64,000 nt of DNA from an uncultured Paludibacter sp. (lineage in GTDB: Bacteria; Bacteroidota; Bacteroidia; Bacteroidales; Paludibacteraceae), in assembly GCA_937897985.1 (NCBI GenBank), contig CALCBD010000010.1, positions 81,129 to 145,128 of the forward strand, given 5' to 3'. How positions within the stretch are numbered: position 1 is the first letter of the stretch; each line of letters begins with the position of its first letter. The position numbers were made by a program, and so were the translations under genes. Below the pieces are notes generated by a model. The model searched no databases, was not told the origin of the DNA, and worked only from the letters and a program-made list of their open reading frames with translations. This document shows, in pieces, positions 9,923-18,798 of this stretch.

Positions 9923-10531
9923 TTAAGTTGATGATTTTGATTTCTTTTTAATTGCATCCCTTATTCTGACAGCCAGTTCATATTTTTCTTCTTTTACAGC
10001 CATATCAAGTAATTCTTCGAGATCACTTACCGATAATAAGTCGAGCTCTTCGTTCGTCATATCTTCAGCATTTATAACCTCTTCATCCTCATCTTCTTCA
10101 GGATTTTCATTTTCAGACGATTCAATTACGGTGCCGACAATATCAAGAATATCCGAGTTGATAAATATAGGTGTATCGGTACGAACAGCCAGGGCAACAG
10201 CATCTGAAGTACGAGCATCGAGAATATAGGATTGATTTCCTTTCTGTATGTGTAATTCAGAATAAAACACATCATTTACCATGTTGTAAATCAGTACTTT
10301 TTCAAGTTTTGAATCAAACAGGTTCAATAAATTATAAATCAAATCGTGTGTGAGAGGCCTGGGCGATTTTTTATTGTTGAGTTTCAAAGCAATGGATTGA
10401 GCTTCAGGTTCGCCTATCATGACGGAGAACCTTCTGTTTCCATCCAATTCGCTCATTACAAGCCCGTAAGTCCCGATAACAGTTTGGTTGTATACTAATC
10501 CGATAATTGTAAGCCTGATTTCTGAATTCAT
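9923..10531 (-). CDS. Bifunctional nuclease (DUF151) with C-terminal UVR domain
   Basis: This is a 202-residue protein. The N-terminal about 135 residues match the BFN/DUF151 family: Leu/Val-rich strands, the block PRPLTHDLIYNLLNLF, and DARTSDAVALAVRTDTPIF near 105-125. An acidic linker (ENPEEDEDEEV) leads to a UVR-like helical hairpin (DLEELLDMAVKEEKYELAVRIRDAIKKK), the motif by which UvrB contacts UvrC. The DUF151 plus UVR combination is common in Bacteroidota. DUF151 members have been reported as nucleases in plants; the bacterial role is not settled. A -7 box lies 24 bp upstream. Confidence 0.85.
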   Translation of the reverse strand: MNSEIRLTIIGLVYNQTVIGTYGLVMSELDGNRRFSVMIGEPEAQSIALKLNNKKSPRPLTHDLIYNLLNLFDSKLEKVLIYNMVNDVFYSELHIQKGNQSYILDARTSDAVALAVRTDTPIFINSDILDIVGTVIESSENENPEEDEDEEVINAEDMTNEELDLLSVSDLEELLDMAVKEEKYELAVRIRDAIKKKSKSST

Positions 10532-10554
10532 AATTTTTTTTGAAAAAATGAGAA

Positions 10555-10562
10555 CAAATATA
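10555..10562 (-). promoter_or_regulatory. -7 box of the DUF151 gene
   Basis: On the minus strand this reads TATATTTG, a TAnnTTTG match, giving an expected leader of under 20 nt. No clear -33 element. Confidence 0.45.
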
Positions 10563-10688
10563 GTTATAATTTTAAAACGTTAGTTTGCTTTTTTATTTAA
10601 TAAATATAAATATTGTAATTTGTGTGAATTCAGAAAAATTATTTCGACTATTTTGAAACTCTATATAGCATGAAATGAAAAATATATG

Positions 10689-10696
10689 TACTTTTG
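10689..10696 (+). promoter_or_regulatory. -7 box upstream of the Yip1-like gene
   Basis: TACTTTTG matches the consensus. It lies downstream of an in-frame ATG at 10675 and 14 bp before the ATG at 10711, so if used it rules out the upstream ATG as the start. Confidence 0.45.
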
Positions 10697-10710
10697 TCGC
10701 CCGAATAAAA

Positions 10711-11277
10711 ATGAAAAGAAATATATTAAATATTTTCGGTAGAACGTGGGGATTAATGATGTCGACTACTTCTACATGGGAGGAAATTGCAGCTGAAAAT
10801 GACCGTCCGAACGGTGTGTTCAGAAAATTTGTTCTTCCGTGGGTGTGTATGGTTTCGTTGATTGTTCTGGTTTTTGATGCTGTTTATGCTGATTCCAATT
10901 ATCTTCGCACCGGTTTAATCAATGCCGTTATTGCAGCTGTTTCGTTGATTGGAGCCTACTACATTCCACTGGCACTGACAAGCTCATTTTTCAGAAAAAA
11001 AATGATTGAGCATTATGACGGTATTCAAATTGAAAAAATTATCGGATATTCTTTTGCAGTTTTGTACGTTATCAGGGTGGTTACTTCGATTATCCCGAGT
11101 TTGTTTTTTCTTCATATTCTCGATGTTTACACTATTTATATCGTGTGGGAAGGAAGTCGTATATTATTCAATGCCGATGAAGATGAACGATCGAAAATCA
11201 TGCTTATTATCAGTTTATCTATTATCTTTACACCCGCAATCATCAAAAAAATTATTTTCTTCATGTTGCCTGTATAA
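10711..11277 (+). CDS. Yip1-family multi-pass membrane protein
   Basis: Taken from the ATG at 10711 this is 188 residues. An in-frame ATG at 10675 would add 12 residues, but a -7 promoter box lies inside that extension. The protein has a short N-terminal segment (MKRNILNIFGRTWGLMMS, then TSTWEEIAAEN) followed by about five hydrophobic helices, the last ending IIFFMLPV. The W-E-x-I-A-x-E-x motif before the first helix and the five-helix Yip1 domain are the pattern of small Bacteroidota Yip1-like proteins. Function is unknown. It is 21 bp upstream of smpB and probably shares its transcript. Confidence 0.65.
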   Translation: MKRNILNIFGRTWGLMMSTTSTWEEIAAENDRPNGVFRKFVLPWVCMVSLIVLVFDAVYADSNYLRTGLINAVIAAVSLIGAYYIPLALTSSFFRKKMIEHYDGIQIEKIIGYSFAVLYVIRVVTSIIPSLFFLHILDVYTIYIVWEGSRILFNADEDERSKIMLIISLSIIFTPAIIKKIIFFMLPV

Positions 11278-11298
11278 TAACGGGTGATTCAGTAAAAT

Positions 11299-11754
11299 AT
11301 GTTTAAAAATTCAAATATACTTATCCGAAATAAGCGTGCTACTTTCGATTATGAAATCATTGAACGATATGTAGCAGGCATTCAGCTTTACGGGACTGAA
11401 ATAAAATCGATCCGCGAAGGAAAAGCCGGTTTGTCCGATACTTTTTGTACATTCATTAACAATGAATTATGGGTAAAGAACATGCATATTTCCACCTATT
11501 TTTTTGGTACTTACAATAATCATGATGTGCGTCGCGACAGAAAATTGCTGTTGACTAAGAGGGAATTAAGAAAATTAGTCCGTGGTACAAAAGAAACTGG
11601 TTTTACCATTGTGCCAACTAAAATGTTTATCAACGAAAAAGGTTTGGCCAAACTTGAAATCGGTTTAGCAAGGGGAAAGAAAAATTACGATAAACGCGAA
11701 AGTCTGAAGGAAAAAGAAGACAAAAGGCACATGGACAGAGCAATGAAACGCTGA
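11299..11754 (+). CDS. smpB: SsrA-binding protein SmpB
   Basis: This is a 151-residue RNA-binding protein that delivers tmRNA to stalled ribosomes in trans-translation. Recognisable blocks are [21 protein letters not shown] and [13 protein letters not shown] near the start, the central AHISTY-like run [13 protein letters not shown], and the basic C-terminal tail [17 protein letters not shown], which mimics an anticodon arm. Length matches the family (about 150). It ends with a shared terminator facing the NfnB gene. Confidence 0.95.
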   Translation: MFKNSNILIRNKRATFDYEIIERYVAGIQLYGTEIKSIREGKAGLSDTFCTFINNELWVKNMHISTYFFGTYNNHDVRRDRKLLLTKRELRKLVRGTKETGFTIVPTKMFINEKGLAKLEIGLARGKKNYDKRESLKEKEDKRHMDRAMKR

Positions 11755-11824
11755 TGCCAAATTATTTTAAAAAGAAGAATCTAAAATAATAAGTTGCTGT
11801 AAAACGATATAATGTTTAATAAAA

Positions 11825-11868
11825 TAAAGTCACAGTGTTTGACCGAACGCTGTGACTTTAATTTTTTT
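11825..11868. terminator. Bidirectional terminator between smpB and nfnB
   Basis: TAAAGTCACAG (11825-11835) pairs with CTGTGACTTTA (11850-11860) and the stem extends inward by several pairs. A T run follows on the plus side and a T-rich run on the minus side. Confidence 0.88.
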
Positions 11869-11887
11869 ACTGTTATGTCTGTACAAA

Positions 11888-13357
11888 TCAACTGTTTTTT
11901 CTGTTTTGAATCCAACTATCCATCGACGCAGCTGCTTTACGACCATCACCCATGGCAAGAATAACCGTGGCACCACCCCGAACGATATCTCCTCCGGCAA
12001 AAATCATTGGGATATGGGTTTGCATACTTTCGTTATTCACCAGTATTGTACCCCATTTGGTTACTTCAAGACCTGTAACTGACTGAGGGATAAGCGGATT
12101 AGGCGATACACCGACACTTACAACTACTTCGTCAACTTCAATAGTTTCAGTTGCACCGGGGACTTCTACCGGCGATCGTCGACCTGATGCATCGGGAGTC
12201 CCCAGTTCCATCACCTGTAAAACAACATGAGTCACCCGTCCCTGTTCGTTACCAATGTATTTTACAGGATTGCGTAAGGTCATAAATTCAATTCCTTCTT
12301 CTTTGGCATGTTTTACTTCTTCGAGTCGTGCAGGCATTTCTTCTTCCGAACGCCGATATATAATCATTGCTCGTGTTGCACCAAGTCTTTTTGCAGTTCG
12401 TACCGAATCCATGGCAGTATTTCCACCTCCGATGACGGCTACATGTTTACCGATAAGAACAGGTGTATCCGAATCAGGATTTGCAGCATCCATCAGATTT
12501 ACGCGTGTCAGGTATTCGTTGGACGACATAACACCAACCAGATTTTCGCCCCTGATATCCATAAAACGCGGAAGCCCTGCACCACTTGCAACAAAAACTC
12601 CTTCGAAGCCATCTGATTTAAGATCATCAATGCTGATGGTTTTACCTATGATACAGTTAGTTATGAAATTAACGCCCATCAATTTTAGGTTTTCGATTTC
12701 GACATCGACTATGGCATTGGGCAAACGAAATTCCGGTATTCCGTATTTTAAAACACCACCTATCTGGTGCAAAGCTTCAAAAACAGTAACTTCATAACCC
12801 ATTTTTGCCATATCACCTGCAAATGAGAGTCCGGCCGGACCCGAACCTACCACTGCAATTTTGATATGGTTGGGAGCTGCAACTTCGGGTACAGATATGT
12901 TTCCGCTTTCCCGCTCATAATCAGCTGCAAAACGTTCGAGATGACCAATAGCCACAGCTTCTTTTTTCATTTTTACATGTATGCAATTTGCTTCACATTG
13001 CTTTTCCTGCGGACAAACTCTGCCACAAACTGCCGGTAAAGCCGATGTTTCCTTAAGTGTTTTTGCGGCTCCCAAAAAATCACCAATCTCGATTTGTTTT
13101 ACAAATTTGGGAATGTAAATACTTACCGGACAGCCATCCATACAGGTGGGATTGGCACAATCGATACAACGGCGTGCTTCAGCCATAGCCATTTCGGGAG
13201 TCAACCCCCGGTTTACTTCTTCCAGCCGCGTATGACTTCTGTATTCGGGGTCTAATTCGGGCATGTGAACGCGTGACAAGTCGGTTCGCTCTTTTGCTTT
13301 CATCGCCGATCTTAAATCAGCACGCCAGCTTTGTGCTCTTTCCTGATTGTAATCCAT
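11888..13357 (-). CDS. nfnB: NfnB / GltD-like NADPH-binding flavoprotein with two Fe-S sites
   Basis: This is a 489-residue flavoprotein annotated in many genomes as NADPH-dependent glutamate synthase small chain (GltA/GltD-like). The N-terminus has eight cysteines in two groups, C64-x2-C67-x4-C72-x3-C76 and C111-x3-C115-x5-C121-x3-C125, for two [4Fe-4S] clusters. An FAD motif GSGPAG (171-176) and an NADP motif VIGGGNTAMDS (about 310) follow. Because its immediate upstream partner is an NfnA-type subunit, the pair is best read as NADH-dependent reduced ferredoxin:NADP+ oxidoreductase (Nfn). That enzyme couples ferredoxin and NADH to NADPH by flavin-based electron bifurcation. A sulfide dehydrogenase (SudAB) reading is the main alternative; no glutamate synthase large chain is nearby. 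Confidence 0.82.
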   Translation of the reverse strand: MDYNQERAQSWRADLRSAMKAKERTDLSRVHMPELDPEYRSHTRLEEVNRGLTPEMAMAEARRCIDCANPTCMDGCPVSIYIPKFVKQIEIGDFLGAAKTLKETSALPAVCGRVCPQEKQCEANCIHVKMKKEAVAIGHLERFAADYERESGNISVPEVAAPNHIKIAVVGSGPAGLSFAGDMAKMGYEVTVFEALHQIGGVLKYGIPEFRLPNAIVDVEIENLKLMGVNFITNCIIGKTISIDDLKSDGFEGVFVASGAGLPRFMDIRGENLVGVMSSNEYLTRVNLMDAANPDSDTPVLIGKHVAVIGGGNTAMDSVRTAKRLGATRAMIIYRRSEEEMPARLEEVKHAKEEGIEFMTLRNPVKYIGNEQGRVTHVVLQVMELGTPDASGRRSPVEVPGATETIEVDEVVVSVGVSPNPLIPQSVTGLEVTKWGTILVNNESMQTHIPMIFAGGDIVRGGATVILAMGDGRKAAASMDSWIQNRKNS

Positions 13358-13443
13358 AGAGTTTTTATCTTAACCGGAATTTTTTTAAATTTTTTCCGTA
13401 CTATTATTCAATTATTTAATTATCAGTATATTGAACCGTAAGT

Positions 13444-14283
13444 TTATCGTTTTCCGGCTCCACTGGCACATTCAAGTTTTTCGAGTTCTTCGCGCTCGAT
13501 GTCTCTGTAACCGCCAAGACGCATTAGCATTTCATCAAAATCGACTTCGTGTGCATCGAATTCAGGTCCGTCGACACAAACGAATTTTGTTTTTCCTCCG
13601 ACACTTACCCTGCAGGCACCACACATACCTGTACCGTCGACCATTATGGTGTTGAGCGAAGCTACCGTTGGAATATCGTATTTTTTGGTGAGTATGCTTA
13701 CAAATTTCATCATTACCGCCGGTCCAATAGTTACGCACATATTTACTTTTTCCCGTTTGATAACTGATTCCACACCATTGGTTACTAATCCTTTTGTTCC
13801 GTAACTTCCATCGTCAGTCATCACTATTAATTCATCAGAATATTCTTTCATTTGCTCCTCCAGAATAATCAATTCTCTGGTGCGCGCCGCAATGATAGTA
13901 ATTACCCGGTTGCCTGCTGCTTTCAAAGCATTCACAATGGGTAACATGGGGGCAGTACCCACACCTCCACAAGCACATACCACGGTTCCGAAATTCTCAA
14001 TATGAGTTGCTTTTCCCAATGGACCCACCAGATCGGTAATGAAATCACCTTCATTCAGAGCACAAAGCCTGGTAGACGATACACCGGCTTTCTGAACCAC
14101 AAGTGTTATTGTACCCCTGCGAATATCGGCATCTGCTATTGTTAATGGAATCCGTTCTCCTTTTTCACCTACTTTTACCATCACAAAATGCCCTGCTTTT
14201 CGCGATTTTGCTATCAACGGAGCTTCTACTTCAAACTTTACAACATTGGCAGAGAAATACTCTTTACTGATTATTTTATTCAT
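13444..14283 (-). CDS. nfnA: NfnA / SudB-type FAD and [2Fe-2S] subunit
   Basis: This is a 279-residue ferredoxin-NADP reductase-like protein. The FAD-binding barrel has RIPLTIAD (44-51). The NAD-binding half has GGVGTAPMLP (106-115). The C-terminus carries MCGACRVSVGG (Cys221, Cys224) and Cys236, the [2Fe-2S] site shared by PyrK- and NfnA-type subunits. The tail FDAHEVDFDEML is typical of NfnA/SudB rather than PyrK, and a genuine pyrK lies elsewhere in the window at 28.6 kb. It is 86 bp upstream of NfnB on the same strand. Confidence 0.82.
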   Translation of the reverse strand: MNKIISKEYFSANVVKFEVEAPLIAKSRKAGHFVMVKVGEKGERIPLTIADADIRRGTITLVVQKAGVSSTRLCALNEGDFITDLVGPLGKATHIENFGTVVCACGGVGTAPMLPIVNALKAAGNRVITIIAARTRELIILEEQMKEYSDELIVMTDDGSYGTKGLVTNGVESVIKREKVNMCVTIGPAVMMKFVSILTKKYDIPTVASLNTIMVDGTGMCGACRVSVGGKTKFVCVDGPEFDAHEVDFDEMLMRLGGYRDIEREELEKLECASGAGKR

Positions 14284-14372
14284 AAGTAAAATTATTGTTT
14301 AAAAAACACATTGAAACTCCAAAAGACAAAAATCCGGTTTATTTATTAAATTTTCTGATGAATTTCAGGGCG

Positions 14373-14380
14373 CAAAATTA
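14373..14380 (-). promoter_or_regulatory. -7 box of the nfnA-nfnB transcript
   Basis: On the minus strand this reads TAATTTTG, a TAnnTTTG match 90 bp upstream of nfnA. No -33 element at the preferred distance. Confidence 0.4.
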
Positions 14381-14539
14381 CAAAAAAAATCAGGTTTTCG
14401 GACGATGATTTCAAACTGTATTTATTAAATCTGTAAGTATTTGGTGAGATATAATGATAATTCAGAGGAAAAACGGGGGAAATTAATTGTCGGAAATTAA
14501 TTTTTGGTATAATTTAATTAATTTCTTCGGATGGAGCTT

Positions 14540-14665
14540 TCTAAATACAAAGCCAGAGAGATCGCAGAGTATCTGCTTTTTCAATGTAATCTCCGTGCCC
14601 CGGTGGATTTAATATTTTACCACAGAGGCACAGAGTTTACAGAGTTTTTACATTGCTTTTTTGCT
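14540..14665. repeat. Relic of an interspersed intergenic repeat (CCACAGAGGCACAGAG type)
   Basis: The 416-bp gap between nfnA and the oxidoreductase operon holds no gene. It contains AGAGATCGCAGAGTATCTG, CTCCGTGCCCCGGTGG and ACCACAGAGGCACAGAG followed by TTTACAGAGTTTTT. Purine-rich CAGAG words recur at short intervals. Elements of this style are scattered through intergenic regions of many Bacteroidota genomes. Copy number here cannot be checked within the window. Confidence 0.45.
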
Positions 14666-14699
14666 TTGGTTACGGAATTTTGAATTAATGATTTGTACA

Positions 14700-15245
14700 T
14701 TAATTAATTTTTCTGATCAAATCCATACCAATATGAATTGCTTTTTCGTTCATATCCAGCAAATGGTGGTGTCGTTCGGGCAATGATTTTTTTAGTCCTT
14801 TAAGCACATTTTCGACTTTAACGATAGGGCGAACTTTGAGTAATCCACCCAGGATAATCATATTCATCGTCTTTGATGCGTTATTGGCATACGCATATTC
14901 GGTGGCATCGATACGGTAAACGTTGATGTCAGTGCGTGTTGGGAATTTATGAAAGCCGTTTCCATCGAAAATCAGCGTTCCGCCGGGTTTTACCTTGCAT
15001 TCAAAACGTTCGAGTGATGGTTGATTCAGAACGATAGCAGTATCAAAACTATTCAATACCGGTGAACTTATGCGTTCATCACTCAGAATGACAGTTGCAT
15101 TAGCAGTTCCTCCACGTTGTTCGGGTCCGTAGGAGGGAAGCCAACTGACTTCCTGTCCCTGCATTAATCCGGAATAAGCTAAAATTTTTCCCATCGACAG
15201 AACTCCCTGTCCACCAAATCCTGCAATTATTATTTCTTCTTTCAT
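14700..15245 (-). CDS. korC: 2-oxoacid:ferredoxin oxidoreductase, gamma subunit
   Basis: This 181-residue gamma subunit begins EEIIIAGFGGQGVLSMGKILAYSG, the diagnostic gamma-domain start. It continues with PSYGPEQRGGTANATVILSDE and a Leu-rich C-terminal helix bundle. It is the last gene of the four-gene operon and lies 12 bp after the beta subunit. The complex oxidatively decarboxylates a 2-oxoacid with CoA and reduces ferredoxin. Gene order (ferredoxin, alpha, beta, gamma) and the VorB-like alpha chain suggest either 2-oxoglutarate or branched-chain 2-oxoacids; sequence alone does not decide. Confidence 0.9.
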   Translation of the reverse strand: MKEEIIIAGFGGQGVLSMGKILAYSGLMQGQEVSWLPSYGPEQRGGTANATVILSDERISSPVLNSFDTAIVLNQPSLERFECKVKPGGTLIFDGNGFHKFPTRTDINVYRIDATEYAYANNASKTMNMIILGGLLKVRPIVKVENVLKGLKKSLPERHHHLLDMNEKAIHIGMDLIRKIN

Positions 15246-15257
15246 TTTTCTCAGTTA

Positions 15258-16019
15258 TTAAATATTTTTTAAATCGCCCATCGGATACGCAGGGAACATA
15301 TTTTCAACCATCCAGTCGTTGGAATCGGCCGGTGTCATTTTCCAACCTGAACTACAGGTTGAAACGATTTCGATGACTGATGTCCCCTTATTCAGCATTG
15401 AGTTTTCAAATCCTTTCTGAATTGCTTTTTTACATTTACGCACCGAAGCCACTGTGTGTACGCTCTGACGGGTTACATAACATGTACCTTCCAACTGAGC
15501 CAGCAGGTTGGTAATATTCAGCGGAAAACCATTTCGTGGTATGTCTCGACCGGTTGGTGAAGTGGACGATTTCATTCCCTGCAGGGTTGTAGGAGCCATT
15601 TGTCCGCCGGTCATGCCGTAAATTCCGTTATTAATAAAAATAATTGTGATATTTTCACCCCGGTTGGCAGCGTGGATAGTTTCGGCTGTGCCTATGGCAG
15701 CTAAATCGCCATCACCCTGATATGTAAATACATAACGGTCGGGGAGGAGGCGTTTAACTGCTGTTGCCAATGCAGGAGCCCTCCCGTGAGCTGCCTGTTG
15801 CCAGTCAATGTCGAGATATTGATAAGCGAAAACGGCACACCCAACCGGGGCAATTCCAATGGTTTTGTCCTGAATGTCCATTTCTTCGATAATTTCTCCA
15901 ATAAGTTTGTGTACCACGCCATGACTACATCCCGGGCAATAATGCATGGGAGTGTCATTCATCACTTTGGTTTTTTCCATTACCAGATTGGCTGGATTAA
16001 TGATGTCTGCTATATTCAT
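15258..16019 (-). CDS. korB: 2-oxoacid:ferredoxin oxidoreductase, beta subunit (TPP-binding)
   Basis: This 253-residue subunit binds thiamine diphosphate. MHYCPGCSHG near residue 26 and the TPP/Mg motif GDGDLAAIG (about 101) through IIFINNGIYGMTGGQ (about 125-140) are clear. It lacks the C-terminal Fe-S extension of pyruvate-type enzymes, as usual for Kor/Vor beta chains. It sits between alpha (53 bp) and gamma (12 bp). Confidence 0.92.
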   Translation of the reverse strand: MNIADIINPANLVMEKTKVMNDTPMHYCPGCSHGVVHKLIGEIIEEMDIQDKTIGIAPVGCAVFAYQYLDIDWQQAAHGRAPALATAVKRLLPDRYVFTYQGDGDLAAIGTAETIHAANRGENITIIFINNGIYGMTGGQMAPTTLQGMKSSTSPTGRDIPRNGFPLNITNLLAQLEGTCYVTRQSVHTVASVRKCKKAIQKGFENSMLNKGTSVIEIVSTCSSGWKMTPADSNDWMVENMFPAYPMGDLKNI

Positions 16020-16072
16020 GATTTTAATTTTTTTACTGTTTTATAAATTCTAAATACGGGTATTTCATTTTT

Positions 16073-17176
16073 TTACCCGATGAGTTTGTTTTCCAATGCT
16101 TCCAGCACTTCTTCGGGCGATGGAACAATACCTCCCATACGACCGTAAAATTCAACCGGAACTTTGCCGTTTACTGCAAGTCTCACATCTTCAATCATTT
16201 GCCCTGCGCTCATTTCCACCGAAATCATTCCTTTGACTTTATCAGCATATTCTTTTATCTGCGCGGTAGGGAAAGGATAAAGTGTGATTGGTCGAATCAA
16301 GCCGGCTTTAATACCTTTTTGACGGGCAAGTTCTACTGTTTTTTGACATATACGGGCAGTTATACCAAAAGCAACGATAATGTAATCAGCATCTGCACAT
16401 TCAAACTCTTCAAAAAGAACCTCTTTTTGTTCAATTTCGCGGTAACGTGACTGGAGAACGAGGTTTAATTTTTCCATATCGGCAGCTTCGAGCCTGAGTG
16501 AGTTAATTACATTAGGTTTTCTATCAGGTGTTTTACCCAAAGTTGCCCATGGTGTTTGTTCGCGGATTTCTTCTTCTGTCCAGCGCGGAGTGAAAGGGGG
16601 TAATACAACTTTTTCCATCATCTGACCAATAATTCCATCTGCCAGAATCATTACGGGTGTACGGTATTTAAAGGCCAAATCGAACGATTTCACCATAAAA
16701 TCGGCCATTTCCTGAACCGATGCCGGCGCAAGTGTAATCAACTTGTAATCTCCATGTCCACCTCCCTTAACAGTTTGAAAATAGTCGGCCTGGCTTGGCT
16801 GGATAGTTCCCAACCCGGGACCACCACGCATTACATTAACGATAACACATGGCAATTCGGCACCCACCATATATGAAATACCTTCCTGCATAAGGCTTAC
16901 ACCGGGACTTGATGATGATGTCATAGCCTTCTTTCCACATCCTGCTGCACCATACACCATGTTGATGGATGCTGTTTCACTTTCGGCCTGTAATACCACC
17001 ATTCCGGTTGTATTCCATGGTTCAAGGTCCATAAGGGTCTCCATAATCTCCGACTGGGGAGTGATGGGATATCCAAAATACCCATCGCATCCGCAACGTA
17101 TGGCTGCATGGGCAATTGCTTCATTACCCTTCATTAATCTTACTTCTTCTGTATTATGTTTTTTCTCTGTGCTCAT
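16073..17176 (-). CDS. korA: 2-oxoacid:ferredoxin oxidoreductase, alpha subunit (VorB/KorA type)
   Basis: This 367-residue subunit has MKGNEAIAHAAIRCGCDGYFGYPITPQSE at its start (positions about 15-43), the pyrimidine-binding domain of the TPP site. SSSSPGVSLMQEGISYMVGAELP follows (about 87-109). The transketolase C-terminal domain IIVAFGITARICQKTVELAR (about 270) provides CoA contacts. This chain type is usually annotated VorB (3-methyl-2-oxobutanoate dehydrogenase). Together with the 75-residue ferredoxin subunit it makes a complete four-subunit enzyme feeding reduced ferredoxin to partners such as the neighbouring Nfn complex. Confidence 0.9.
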   Translation of the reverse strand: MSTEKKHNTEEVRLMKGNEAIAHAAIRCGCDGYFGYPITPQSEIMETLMDLEPWNTTGMVVLQAESETASINMVYGAAGCGKKAMTSSSSPGVSLMQEGISYMVGAELPCVIVNVMRGGPGLGTIQPSQADYFQTVKGGGHGDYKLITLAPASVQEMADFMVKSFDLAFKYRTPVMILADGIIGQMMEKVVLPPFTPRWTEEEIREQTPWATLGKTPDRKPNVINSLRLEAADMEKLNLVLQSRYREIEQKEVLFEEFECADADYIIVAFGITARICQKTVELARQKGIKAGLIRPITLYPFPTAQIKEYADKVKGMISVEMSAGQMIEDVRLAVNGKVPVEFYGRMGGIVPSPEEVLEALENKLIG

Positions 17177-17222
17177 TGTTTGCTTTTTTTAAATTTAGCT
17201 GTGTGTTTCAATTCTGATTTCT

Positions 17223-17450
17223 TTATTGTAATTTTACTTTGTAAACCGTGATACATGCATCAGGACATACATAAGCACATGCTGCACAACCCACACACGA
17301 TTCGGGATCGGACATGTGCGAAAAGTTATAACCTTTAGCGTTTGCCTCGTTCGATAATGATAAAACCGTTGATGGACAAGCTACAACACATAAGTCGCAC
17401 CCTTTACATCGTTCAGTATTTACAACTACTGCTCCTTTAAATTTTGCCAT
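17223..17450 (-). CDS. korD: Ferredoxin-type delta subunit of the 2-oxoacid oxidoreductase
   Basis: This is a 75-residue protein with two complete [4Fe-4S] motifs: C15-x2-C18-x2-C21-x3-C25 (CKGCDLCVVACP) and C52-x2-C55-x2-C58-x3-C62 (CVGCAACAYVCP). It is the first gene of the operon, 46 bp upstream of the alpha subunit. It probably carries electrons from the TPP site to soluble ferredoxin. Confidence 0.9.
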   Translation of the reverse strand: MAKFKGAVVVNTERCKGCDLCVVACPSTVLSLSNEANAKGYNFSHMSDPESCVGCAACAYVCPDACITVYKVKLQ

Positions 17451-17575
17451 TGTTTATATTTAATTTAATTTGGTTGATAAAATCCTGTGATCAAATATTT
17501 TATGCTATGATTCAGGATTTTAAAATAACAACCGGTTGAAAAATTTGATTTATAACTTGTTTTTTATGATATTAA

Positions 17576-18430
17576 CTATTTATGTTGTTTGTATATCCAG
17601 CTCATGAAGTCATCGGCCGCAAAGGCATTTGTCCAGCTGTTATGACCAACTCCGGGGTATATAATCAATTCTGCCTGTTTTGAACCAATTGCTTTTAATT
17701 TATTATATGCATCCACCGAATGCGCGGGCGAAACTACCGGATCGTCTGCTCCGTGATAAATTCTGACTGGCATGTCTTTTACTTTGTTCAATCTGTCGAT
17801 ATTCACTCCACCACAAATCGGAATAGCTGCTGCAAATATCCCGGGTTTACGGCAAATCAGGTCAAAAGTTCCCATACCACCCATCGATAGCCCCATTATA
17901 TAAATCCGCTTTTGATCTACTGCTTCATTTTTTCTGATTTCTGCTATTAAACGTATCAGCAACTGCATTGGTTCGGTTGCTTCACTTTTTAACGGATAGC
18001 CAAATCCATTTTCGCGTGTCACAATTGGTGCCCAGTATTCCTTTTCCCGACATTGCGGGAACAGTACGATGGATGGATACTTTGCTCTGTTTTCCTTATC
18101 TGTAAAGAGCACGGCACCGTGTTTCAGCTGTTTTTCGTTGTCGGCACCTCTCTCGCCCGAACCATGCAGAAATATTACTAACGGATATGTCTTTTTTAAA
18201 TCATAATTTTCCGGAAATAGTATCCTGTAACGTAAAGTGTCTGATTGACTGATAAATTCCCTTTTCAAAAACATTTCATTCTGAGCTGATATTGTTGAAA
18301 TACCGGATAAAATCAAAAAAACGAGAAATAAAATCCTGCATTTTTCAGGTTTTTTCAACACAAAATCAGTATTTCCGGCTTTTAATGTTAATCCTTTTTC
18401 ATTCATATACAGGTCGAAAAAATTTGTCAT
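17576..18430 (-). CDS. Exported alpha/beta-hydrolase (esterase / prolyl-oligopeptidase-like)
   Basis: This is a 284-residue serine hydrolase. The nucleophile elbow is GLSMGG with Ser182; the acid is probably Asp230 (HGADDPVVSP) and the base His263 (GVGHNSW). The oxyanion block HGSGERGADNEKQL (about 89-102) is typical of the secreted phospholipase/carboxylesterase group attached to glycan-degrading loci. A hydrophobic segment ending STISAQ (about 31-50) looks like a signal peptide but follows about 30 polar residues. Either the start is internal (an ATG lies at residue 9), or the first 30 residues are an unusual n-region. The gene stands alone. Substrate unknown. Confidence 0.75.
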   Translation of the reverse strand: MTNFFDLYMNEKGLTLKAGNTDFVLKKPEKCRILFLVFLILSGISTISAQNEMFLKREFISQSDTLRYRILFPENYDLKKTYPLVIFLHGSGERGADNEKQLKHGAVLFTDKENRAKYPSIVLFPQCREKEYWAPIVTRENGFGYPLKSEATEPMQLLIRLIAEIRKNEAVDQKRIYIMGLSMGGMGTFDLICRKPGIFAAAIPICGGVNIDRLNKVKDMPVRIYHGADDPVVSPAHSVDAYNKLKAIGSKQAELIIYPGVGHNSWTNAFAADDFMSWIYKQHK

Positions 18431-18798
18431 TTGATTTCAGAAAACCTAAAATTGTTTTATATATTAATTTCATGTTTTTTCATTGTTCAAAAAAAATGTT
18501 GCGAACCTTGTTTTATCTTTCTGTCTGGTCTTGTTTTCTATCGCCGCCAAAGTCCGATTCATTTTTTGTGCAAAGTAAACAAATCCCGACCAATCACACA
18601 TAAAAAATGGTAAATAATGAACGATTTCGGGATTAATTACCCTTATTCGGGATAAAATGAACACAAAATTTTCATGTACAAGTAACTGCTCTTATCAAAA
18701 ATTTGATTCTTCGCGAATTTTGGTTTTTTTCAGGCAGTAATTTTATGTTTAAGTTAAAATCTTAAAATTCAGTATATTTAATACGTCATTAATATGTT
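18431..18798. other. Noncoding spacer with a repeated TTCGGGAT word
   Basis: These 368 bp contain no convincing gene. Two copies of TTCGGGAT lie about 20 bp apart (about 18629-18655). A near-consensus -7 box, TTACTTTG on the minus strand near 18570, could serve the esterase. Nothing else stands out. Confidence 0.4.

Noticed and set aside
11888..13357. Glutamate synthase small subunit as the function
   Set aside because: No large subunit is nearby, and the adjacent NfnA-type gene makes the Nfn (or Sud) reading better.
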